A stretch of 64,000 bases of DNA from Chromera velia (lineage: Eukaryota > Sar > Chromeraceae). The notes under the pieces are model-generated. The model made no database searches. It was not told where the DNA came from and saw only the letters and a program-made list of their open reading frames with translations. The DNA lies in the NCBI GenBank assembly GCA_018398765.1, contig JAHBMJ010001987.1, forward strand, positions 40,001 to 104,000, written 5' to 3'. This document shows positions 55,827-64,000 of the stretch, one piece after another (within the stretch, counting starts at the first letter, position 1; each line of letters begins with the position of its first letter). The position numbers and the translations under genes are program-made.

Positions 55827-58354
55827 TGAGTGAGTGAGTGAGTGAGTGACTGAGTGAGTGAGTGAGTGAGGGACATCAAGTGCATGTTTTGGCAGCGTTC
55901 CCGTGTCCGATTGGTCTATTGACACATGCAGCTCCATAGATTGAAAGAACCCACTTGCCTTTATGCATCATCATCAGGTTTCTCTTCTCTGATGGTTTTT
56001 CTTGTCTTTTCCCTGAACGCCCCTGTCTGCCGCAGATTCGTTCCCCCTCTTCTGTGCGGACGCCCCCGCCTGCGCTCTGAGCTGTCCCCGTTCCGTCCTG
56101 CGGTCCCCTTCCGTGACCATGGGTTTGGAGTGTGTGGCGGCATCTGCCGAGCTCCTCAGCCTCGCTAGAGGGGGGGAGACTGGTGTGAAGGTGATGGAGA
56201 CTCAGGGGCCCGGGGCCCTTCTGCACGGCCCAGACTGGGCCCCCGTGCTTGACCGTTGCGCGTTCTGCCGAGGCGTCGTGGAACCTCTCCGCAAAAACGG
56301 TGGGATGAGAGCGCTTGCTTGTTTGATTGCAATAATCAGATATCGATCTGCTCTTGGTGGAAGGAACTCATCCAGCCAGGTTCTCAGAAGAGTGCCACGG
56401 AAGTTTATCAACTGCGTGCAACTCTTTGCATCAATTCGTTGTCTTCATGCCCAATTTATGGCAGGTCAATTGATTGACGCACGCATTTGGACGGGAAGCC
56501 GTTCCACGCAAGGTTGAAATGCACAAACATGCATTGGCTTCACTGCATGATGCATCCATCTATGTGCGTAGAAGAAGAGGAGAGAACAGTAAAGAAAGAC
56601 GGACGGAAGGAAGGAAGTATTTGCTGTTGCAAATAGAGGGAAAGAAAACTGAGGGAAGGAGAAGACAGGGGAAGAAATGAAGAGGAAGAAAAAGACGCAG
56701 AAAAAGGCTCATTTATTCGTTATGCATCATGTTCTTCATGTGGTTCCTTTCTTGTTTCCCTTCTTTTCTCTTCCCTTCTTCTTCTCAGGTTGCTGCGACG
56801 AGACTGCAGACCCCTCTATGAGTCTGATTGCCAACCCGACAGAGAGTGACGTCACAGAACTGTCCCTCGGGGTGATCTGCGGCGTCGATTGCCAGTCTCC
56901 TTCTCTGTCTCCTTCAGTCTCTATTTTAACTCCGAAGAAAGGGAAGAAGACCGGCACAGTGCCAAAGAACAAAAAAATGCAAAACTCCGCCACTCGGGGC
57001 CCAATCCCTGTCCCTGCCGTCCCCTCTCCAGAAGAGGCGCTGCTGCAAGAAGAGCTGCAGGAGGAAATAGAAGAGGAAGTCGAAGCCTTGAGAGAGGAGG
57101 AGAGGGAGGAGGAGGAAGAGGAATTGGGAGAAGACCTCATGATGCTGGAGGGAGGGCAACCGGATCAGATCGAGTTCATGAGTGGACCTGGTTGGTCGAT
57201 CAGCTCATTTCATTGCCTCTTCATTCACCGACTGCGTTCAGACTTTACATTGACTTGCACATCGATCGATCGATCGATCAAAAAGCGAGCGAGGTTCTTT
57301 TTGGATATGGTCGCGCAGTTCCTCAACCACCGATCGTTGGCCCTTGATCACAATTCCATACACCGCACCTGAATTGAGTTTCTCGGACAGAATTGTTTTG
57401 CGCCCTCAACTTCCGTGTATGTCTTCGCACAACATGCACCTCAACAAAGCTTGGATTCATTGCCTGTTTGCAGACCGCGGCTTCAGAGACAGCCAGGCAG
57501 GCCCTCCCTCTTCAGTCCTTCCCGTCCCTCTCCCTTCATCATATGCCAACAACCAGAGGAAGCAGAAGACTGGGGTCGCCTCTTCTTCGTCCTCTGCATT
57601 CTCCTCCTCAACAAAACAGTCCAGAAATCTGCCGAACCAAAAGCAGAGAAGCGCCGGAAGAGCTCTTGGAGTCTCAACCAAAGCAAAGGCAAAGGCTGCT
57701 TCCCCCTCTCAACTGCCCAATTCAAACCTGATTGCTGACACTCAAATAGGATCCCCCAAAGCCTCGGCAGTTCCGATGCCGACAACAGAAACCAAAAGAG
57801 CTGGCCGAGATTTCCTCGTGTCATCTGACAGAGATCAAGGAAAGCAGACCAAATCCGCAACGCAGGCCGCACAGTCCTTCACCTTTTCTCCCTCTGCCCC
57901 TGTAAACTCTCAGGGAGTTCCTTCGGAGACAGTCGGGACGAACACCCCACAGGCACGACCTCAGAACCAACCCCTGTGGGAGCGTTTGTGGGACAGAATG
58001 AGAGGACACCAGCAGGCCTCTTCTTCTTCTTCTCCCCCCACGCCCCCGACCCCCTCGATGAACAAACCTTCCCTTTCCCTTTCTTCCCCTACCCCTATGT
58101 CCACAAGAGAGCCGGCAACCTTGGGAGGGAAGGGGAAGGCTCCTCTAAGCTCCTCTGGTGGATGGAGGAAGTGGCTGGGGCCTTTTTGGGGCACCTCATC
58201 CGGTGGCTCCTCTCTTCCTGCCCCTCCCCCTGTTCCCTCTTCTTCGTCTTCTTCGCCCTCTCTCTCTGTTGGAGGAGGCACAACCACCGCGTTCTCTTCG
58301 GGAATGCGCAGGGAAGGCAAGAAAGTGGCGACCTCAGAAGCTGCAGAAGCGTAA
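54176..58354 (+). CDS. secreted cysteine-rich orphan protein, 7 exons, 691 aa
   Basis: Exons are 54176-54200, 54301-54671, 55209-55281, 55628-55687, 56036-56299, 56789-57190 and 57474-58354; all phases match and the total is 2076 nt. Exon 1 has only 25 bases, and the first intron splits the signal peptide (MTGRLRMA joined to VAALCASISAGVS). Exon 2 encodes an acidic propeptide-like region. Exons 3-6 carry a cysteine-rich core with the pattern WDEC, FCFCNLEASIIETIGLAVNN, LGCCGD, FCADAPACALSC, DRCAFCRGVVEPL, GGCCDE and VICGVDC. The end of exon 6 is a Glu-rich coil. Exon 7 is a Ser/Pro/Lys-rich low-complexity tail ending SEAAEA. I recognise no family; the doubled Cys-Cys motifs and Cys-x-x-Cys suggest disulfide-linked small domains. 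An ATG at 54042 opens a different signal-like frame but stops at 54177. A structural or adhesive secreted role is only a guess. Confidence 0.75.
55719..55870. repeat. Compound CT, GT, GA and GTGA microsatellite
   Basis: A run of dinucleotide and tetranucleotide repeats lies in intron 4 of the cysteine-rich gene, starting about 30 bases after its GTGAGT donor. The GTGA repeat resembles an expanded donor sequence. Confidence 0.9.
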
Positions 58355-59263
58355 GCCAGAAAAAAGAGGATCGAGAAGAAGGGAGGAAGCTTTGGGATCA
58401 CACATGTACGGCAATGCAACATTGAAGTACGATTTTACATCAAAGACCTTTAGACTCAGCTTTTGCAAATGCCAGTGATGTGTGAGGGAGCTTCGACTTC
58501 AAAACAAAACAACCCGACGCGTGGCGCACGGAAAACAGATCTCGACAGCGACCTGGTACATGGATTTTTGAAATTCTGATGGGAGCATGAAGTAGTCTTT
58601 GCATCAGATTCATCAGCAGTGAAGTTTAGAAGTTTGGATTATGAATTGAAATTTAATGGCAAACGTCCAAGAGTCACTGGCGATAATAAAAATAACTGAA
58701 TTTTTGTTCATTACTAAGTTAGCAAGTCTCTTACAATTTTTAAAAGTCATGTCTAACTTGAAGGCTTTATTGTCGGTAGTATCGTCGCCAATTTCTTGTT
58801 TTATTTAAGTTCAGTTGATGAAAACAAACTAGAAAGCAAACAATAAACTGATTTCAAAATTGAAACTTTAGTAATTAGTCTGTAAGCCTAGCTGACACTG
58901 TCTGACAGTAGCAGCAGTAGAAAAAGACTAGGGGTGGATACTAAAGTTTTAAACAGAACGACAAGAAGTAACCCATAAAAAGAGAAAGGGCTTTACCGTT
59001 CCCCTTTGCGCGTCTCGGAAAAAGAAACGTTCTTGGTTACTCTGACGTATGCCGGAGGCTAGTGGGGTGCTTTTTGCCCCCCCCTCTGCATATGAGACCG
59101 GGGCTTTTCCGCAAAAAACTCGTTTTTATAATTGGTAAGGAGTTAGAACTTAGAAGCTGAAAATTTATATAAGAAGACGTTGTAACGATAGAAAAAGAAC
59201 TATAGAACAGATTTTTTATATTATTTCTAGAAACATAGGCTGCCATACAAACCTAGAAACATA
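58355..59263. other. 3' flank of the cysteine-rich gene
   Basis: Mixed then AT-rich sequence with no supported exon or RNA gene. A C-run lies near 59075-59085. Confidence 0.4.
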
Positions 59264-59306
59264 GGCGTCGCTAAATCTAGGATTTAACCCTCAATCATCA
59301 TCATCA
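59264..59306 (+). mobile_element. Solo 3' end of retrotransposon family C
   Basis: Matches 12876-12919 almost exactly (GGCGTCGCTAAATCTAGGAT, then TTTAACCCTCA and an ATC-repeat tail), without the coding part. It is a very short 5'-truncated insertion. Confidence 0.75.
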
Positions 59307-59371
59307 GATCGGAATGAGAAAGCCATTCAGATAAAGGAAAAATGATGCTGCGTATGCTTTTTCGTCAATTG

Positions 59372-59527
59372 TAAACCGTTTACGGTACAGGCTAGACCTG
59401 TGCGGGCCCACTAGGGAGGTCTGATGCGTCTAGGCGCTTTCTTTGGGAGCTACACATCGGACATTCGGCATTGGGGCGGGAGGCCAATCCTCCAGACATA
59501 AATCCTAATCCTAATCCTAATCCTAAA
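59372..59527 (+). mobile_element. Solo 3' end of retrotransposon family A/B with TCCTAA tail
   Basis: About 150 bases align with the 3' UTR of copy B (43790-43938), sharing CCTGTGCGGGCC, CGGCATTGGGGC and the hairpin GGAGG-CCAAT-CCTCC (59479-59493). The tail is four units of TCCTAA. It lies 700 bases upstream of element A. Confidence 0.8.
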
Positions 59528-60182
59528 GTTTTTTTTTTTCTGCAGACTTTATTTAAAAAAAATAATGATATTTTTCAATTAATTTTTAAATAGGTTCTTA
59601 ATTAAGTCAGTCATAACTAAACTAATTAACTACTTTATATAGAAAGTAGCAGAAGCTCAGTCCTATAGCTCAATCTATTCAAGTTTAAATTCATGTTTAC
59701 TGGCACATCGGACATAATCAATCAATCAATCAATCATCGACGACGGAAAAGTTAGCAAAAAAGATATAACTAAGTAACAAGTTGTTGAAGTTGAAGTTAA
59801 TTAGAGTTAAAAGCAAGACAAAGGGAACATGAAACCGGGCTCTGCCCGTAATGATTATGATTAAAATGAAATCAACTTCTCTAGCAACGTCTGCCAGATC
59901 ATCTTTTGCATATCTAGTTGCATCCTTACTTTTAAAGACTAATTAAAGTTTTAAAGTTAAAGTTTAAAGTTTTTCAGACAAACTCTACATTATTTCCCAG
60001 ACTCTCGAGAAGGTGCTCACTGGCAAGGAAAGGAAGAGAGACAGAGACGGAGAGGAAAAAGGGAAGCTGAACTTCAAGGAGGGTGCACACGCACCCTCTG
60101 AAGAGGGAAAGTGAGAAGAAAGAAAGAGGGGGGAAGCAAAAGAAGAGTGGAAGAGAGCGTGCTTTGAAATTCTCCCCATAAC
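59528..60182. other. AT-rich DNA upstream of element A
   Basis: AT-rich sequence with an (AATC)n tract at about 59718-59740. From 59990 it becomes purine-rich and may be the 5' UTR of the retrotransposon. No gene is supported. Confidence 0.4.
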
Positions 60183-61220
60183 ATGCTCTCATGGTTGGCA
60201 CAATTGGAAGGAAACAAAGAAAGATTGATTGCGCGGCTGAGAGAAAAACAGCAGTGTATCAGAGAATGGAAAGAAAATATTCTTGTGTTGAGAAATGAGT
60301 TGAGTGCGAGGATGAGAAAAGAGATAGAAGAACTGTTTGCAAGGAAGGCGGTAAGAATGATGGAGATGCACAGGCAGGGGAAATATCTGAGACGGACCTG
60401 GGATGATGAGGAGACGGATAGGGATAGTGACGGCGCCGGGGCAGGAAGATCGAGCTCCTCCACAGCGCCAGACTTCAGATCAAAAAACAGATTTGAAGTC
60501 TTGTGGGATGAGGAAGATTGTGGATGAGAGGTGCCGAAAACAATGCAGACGGACGAATGTACCTCCAACCTTATACTCATTACTCAAAAAAGCATGGCAC
60601 CCCATATACCTGCGTCTATTCTTCAAAGCATTGAGGCTGACCCCCTCGAAGCAGGAAGAAGGATGAAGAAACAACCTAAACCCGGCCTGCTGGGGAAGGG
60701 GGGGACGGAGAGGCCGGAAGACTTCCCAAAGGCCTCTCCAAGCCCGGTAAGCGGGGGCGGGAAGGGCGGAGGTCACTCGTTTGCTAACATAACATACAAA
60801 CCTGAACTCACACTTTTGTCCCCCCCTTCCCCTTTGTGCAGGGCTCACCGGAGAGGTGGAGGAGCAGGAGACGGGAAGATAGACGCGCACAACATGAGCC
60901 GAGATCATCAGCAAGGCACCAGACAGTCTTCCGGGCGATCTTCTGGGGAAGAAGGGAGGGGAGGTGAGGGGGATCGGCATGGAGGGATGGAAGAGAGAAA
61001 GGAAGGGGAAGGGGAAAGAGAAAGGACTGAATCAGATAAAATCTCGTCACACACCCTGTCAGAAAGCGACTTCCAAGCAAACGTTCAGCCGTCTCTCTCC
61101 TCTGAGTCCAAAAATGAAATGGAAAAAAGAAAAAAAGGAAGGAGTAATGTGGGTAGCCTGGCTGAACTGCAAAGGGGGACAGAGAGGGTTGCAGCCCTGT
61201 TTGTGTTCCGAAGAGTTTGA
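60183..61220 (+). pseudogene. ORF1-like frame of element A
   Basis: A 114-codon frame (MLSWLAQLEGNKERLIARLR, a Lys/Glu/Arg coiled coil, then acidic) ends at TGA 60525-60527. The same frame reopens at once and continues for 229 codons to 61220 with a Gly/Ser/Glu-rich, low-complexity sequence. Position and composition suit the nucleic-acid-binding ORF1 of LINEs, but no zinc knuckle or RRM is visible. The single in-frame stop may be an inactivating mutation. Confidence 0.5.
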
Positions 61221-62035
61221 AAGCGAGTTTGAGGCAGCAGACATCCTTTCTCTGCCTAAATGTTGTTCGTCACTGAAGGAGTGCAGGACAGCCAAGGAAA
61301 AGAAAGAAGGCATTGCCAAGAACTTTTCATTGATTTCAAAAAGGGGGGAAACAACGACCAGCACTAGGGGGTAGCTGTTCTTTTCAGCCGTAGAGTAAGA
61401 AGTGTGGAATAGGAAGAAGAACGACTGAGCAATGCCGCAGTGATAGTACGACACCCTGACTTGAACACGCCTCTTTTATGTGGGGTGTACAACCCGTGTA
61501 CAGATTCTACACATGCGGACGACACATTCCTTACAGACTTGAAAGACCGTTTGGAAGAGAAACGTAGGGAGGGAGGGGGAAGGAGACGGATAGTCTGTGT
61601 AGGGGGAGACTTCAATGCGAGGACTGGCAGCGAAGCGCCAAGACTCACGTTTGGAGAGAATGCGGGGACTCCGAGGGGGTGGGGAAGGAGATGTGGGAAA
61701 AGGAAGAGACGCCTTTCAGACCAACGAGACAGTCAAAAGACAGGGTGGTGAACTGAAAAGGAAAAAAGATGATCTCTTTCTGTGAAGAAACAGAGATTGT
61801 CCCGATTAATGGGCTGCAAGAGTGCAAGGTCGCAGGGGATAGGGGGGTGAAGTCGTTTGCATTTGATGATTCGTTTACTTTTTCTGCATTGGAGCGGGAT
61901 GCATGGGCGGTGAATGATTATGTATGTGTGTCCCCCGAACTTTTGTTGAGAGTTCAAGACTTTTCAATGAGACATGTTCACTCAATCATCACCGATCACG
62001 CTGCCCTATGGCTTTGCCTACGATTTTCAAGAAGC
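61141..62035 (+). pseudogene. Endonuclease (EEP family) region of element A ORF2
   Basis: Fragments in shifted frames match the exonuclease-endonuclease-phosphatase domain that nicks target DNA in LINEs. They are VAWLNCKGG with ADILSL at the start, VCVGGDFNARTG near 61605 (the GDFN motif), and NDYVCVSPELLL with SIITDHAALWL near 61990 (the terminal (S/T)DH catalytic motif). Stops at 61372-61374 and 61749-61751 separate the parts, so no intact protein is encoded. Confidence 0.8.
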
Positions 62036-62891
62036 AAAAACGGAAGGAAAGAAAAAGAGAGAACCAAAAAAACGGAAAAAGAGCTCCCCAAAAGGGATCA
62101 GATAAAGAAACGATGGTGGAGACCTCTGCTAGAAAGGGTGGAAAGGAAGTTCTTAGATAGCTTGCAGGAAAGTCTGAAGAAAGAAAGAATAGAAAAGGAA
62201 TTTAACAAGATGATGAACGTAGCAAAAGGAGTGAGAGTGACGAAAGAAAGCTTAGACAGGCTCTACAGACAGCTGCACGATACAGTGGAGAGAGAATACA
62301 AATGAGCAGCAAAGAAAGAAAAGAAATTTCGAAGAGGAGCAAAAGTAAAAGAAGGAGACAGCCCAGAGATCATCATAAGAAGAAATCTGAAGGAAGTCAA
62401 AAAGATTGAGTCGAGAGCGGAAGAGAAAGTGAGACAAAGCAGATAAAAAAAAACTTGAAAAAGAAAAAAGTAAGGAAGCTGAGAATGAAATTCAATTCAG
62501 AGAAGCAAAAAAAAAAGAGCTACACGTAGTAAGTAAGGAGAGAAGAAAGGCCATACAAAAAGAAGCAGCGAGACAGAAATACAAAAGAATTGAAGAGATA
62601 AAGAAAGAGATCAGAGAGCCAGGAGGAGCATGGAAGATCTGGAATAAGCTAGGCAAAAAGAAAGAGCTCAGAAAAGAAAATGCGCTAACAAAGGATGAGA
62701 AGGTAAAGGGATGGGCAGGACAATGGAAGGAGAGCGAGGAGCAAACAAGGGAACAGGACGAGCAACTCACCTTTACAGATAGAAAGTCAGGAAAGGTAGT
62801 AAAAGCAAGGGTGACCAACTTGTGCAAGACTTTTGAGGCTCTCACAGAGGCAAGAGAATAGAGGATAAGAACAGACAGTGTAAGAGACTGG

Positions 62892-63770
62892 ATGAAGAAA
62901 ACAAGAAATCCAAAGAAGGCAGCAAGGAAAGACGGAATATCCCCAGGCGTCCTAGGGGTGATGGCAAACTTTAAGTCAGAGTCCGACTCGGTGGTTGAAT
63001 ACTACAACTGCTTGCTAAATGTGTGTGCTCACTTTGTATGGTGGCCAGAGGGGTGGAAGAATCTAGTGATTGCTGCTGTCCTGAAGCCAAAAAAGCTGCA
63101 AAATGTGCAGAAAGGACACAGACCAATTCATTGGATTCTGTAGATGTGAAGTGAGGAGAACTAGGGATCAGAGATGCGGTAGAGAAAGAGGGGAGCGGGA
63201 AAAGGAATGAAGTGCAGTTTGCATATAGGAAGAGGGTAGGGACTCAGAATACTATTTTTCTTTTGCTTCATTCGATTGCATGTTTTGAGTGTTTCTATGT
63301 TTCTTTCATTGATTTTACGAGCACGTTTGATGAAGCGAGTCATCAGATAATGAAAGTTCAACTGAGAAAGCATGGAGTGTCAGAAGAGACCATCACGTGG
63401 GTGGCCGCATCTCTCCAGAACATCAGGGCAAGGGTGGGGGGAACGGACTGGTGGTTCAGAGAAAGCAAGGGGCCAAAGCAAGCTGGACCGGCCGGTCCTT
63501 CTTTGTTTTCTACATATATTAACGACATGCCAGAAGAGATCAAGAATTATTACTATTAAGAGAGCAAGGCTGACAGGGAAGGGGCCAAAGCTCCAGAGAG
63601 ACGTAGACGGGTCGGAGGAAGACTTCCCCGTCGGCCTCTTCGCAGACGATACCCACCTGAAGTCAGCGGGGGCAAGGGAGATGGAAAGATTGCTGAGAGC
63701 TCTCAAGGAATATGTAGAGCCCCCCAGACTTCTTTTGTCAGACAAATCAAGGTTCATCAAGTTTTGCTGA
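62892..63770 (+). pseudogene. Reverse transcriptase region of element A ORF2
   Basis: Recognisable RT blocks lie in two or three frames: KDGISPGVLG and PEGWKNLVIAAVLKPKK with HRPIHWI (fingers, 62917-63137), and QFAYRKRVGTQNT with motif A SFIDFTSTFDEASH (63212-63350). GPAGPSLFSTYINDMPEEI corresponds to the QGSPLSP region, and the catalytic FADD box lies at 63639-63650 (GLFADDTHLKSA). Stops after HWIL and before LFADD break the frame. The Lys/Glu-rich linker between endonuclease and RT (62040-62890) is also open only in pieces. Confidence 0.85.
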
Positions 63771-64000
63771 TCAGAAAGGGAAAGGGGAAGAAAGGAATCT
63801 TTTGTTTTGGGAGGGAAAGAGTTAGAGTAGGCAAAAGAATACCCATATCTTGGTTTGTTGTTGACAGAAGATTGCTCAGTAGATGCAATGATGAGAAAAA
63901 GAACAGTGAAAGCAGAAAGACTCTTAAAAGTTTTTTGCGCTGAAAAGTAAGATCACATCAGCAGGAGAGATTCCCCCAGCCACTTGCTTCCATTAGTTCA

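Larger units (their letters stand above)
60183..64000 (+). mobile_element. Non-LTR (LINE-like) retrotransposon, element A, runs off the window
   Basis: The longest copy of the family in the window. In order it has a coiled-coil ORF1-like frame, an apurinic-type endonuclease region and a reverse transcriptase region. Its last 130 bases match the start of copy B, which shows what follows. Stops and frameshifts split the endonuclease and RT, so it is inactive as assembled. The 5' end is uncertain; 60183 is the first ATG of the coding region. Confidence 0.85.

Noticed and set aside
59508-59526. Telomeric repeat
   Set aside because: TCCTAA units resemble telomere repeats, but there are only four and they directly follow a retrotransposon 3' UTR shared with copy B, so they are its tail.

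Overview
This is eukaryotic nuclear DNA: multi-exon genes with GT-AG introns, a nuclear tRNA with an oligo-T terminator, non-LTR retrotransposons, and many microsatellites and minisatellites. My best guess is a free-living alveolate related to Apicomplexa, such as the chromerid Chromera velia. The reasons are intermediate GC, many medium-length introns ending in TGCAG or TGCATGCAG, frequent TGCATGCA octamers, and heavy simple-sequence content. This is inference; no marker gene here proves the taxon. The sequence has a 94-base gap (5075-5168) and three single-N joins (5009, 5742, 18012). At two of these joins the flanking sequence is repeated, so those repeats may be assembly artefacts.

Layout. 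0-5 kb: AT-rich DNA with a minus-strand gene-like series of exons separated by very short introns, a 42-bp coding-like minisatellite and GA-rich satellites. 5-12 kb: a gene for a secreted orphan protein, then a 3-exon gene that runs into related modules separated only by in-frame stops. 12-13 kb: a 5'-truncated retrotransposon end. 14-20 kb: tetranucleotide arrays and two satellites of about 213 and 190 bp. 20.5-22.3 kb: an AT-rich segment bounded by inverted repeats. 22.7-24 kb: a phytanoyl-CoA-dioxygenase-like enzyme fused to a ricin-type beta-trefoil. 27-30 kb (minus): an Atg18/WIPI autophagy protein. 30.9-41.6 kb (plus): a 23-exon GMC oxidoreductase with a signal peptide, divergent from Atg18. 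42.2-43.9 kb: a second truncated retrotransposon copy. 47.6-50.0 kb (minus): a major-facilitator transporter. 51-52.7 kb: a decayed coding remnant. 53.76 kb: tRNA-Trp(CCA) beside a cluster of hairpin repeats. 54.2-58.4 kb: a 7-exon gene for a secreted cysteine-rich orphan protein. 59.2-59.5 kb: two solo retrotransposon 3' ends. 60.2 kb to the window end: a long but broken non-LTR element with endonuclease and reverse transcriptase.

The cellular genes do not form a pathway: autophagy (Atg18), secretory or extracellular redox (GMC), 2-oxoglutarate-dependent hydroxylation, membrane transport, and at least two lineage-specific secreted proteins. The exon models for the GMC, Atg18, MFS, three-exon module and cysteine-rich genes were built by hand. 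Their intron phases agree at every junction (for Atg18 and for the 5' end of the module gene one boundary remains ambiguous).
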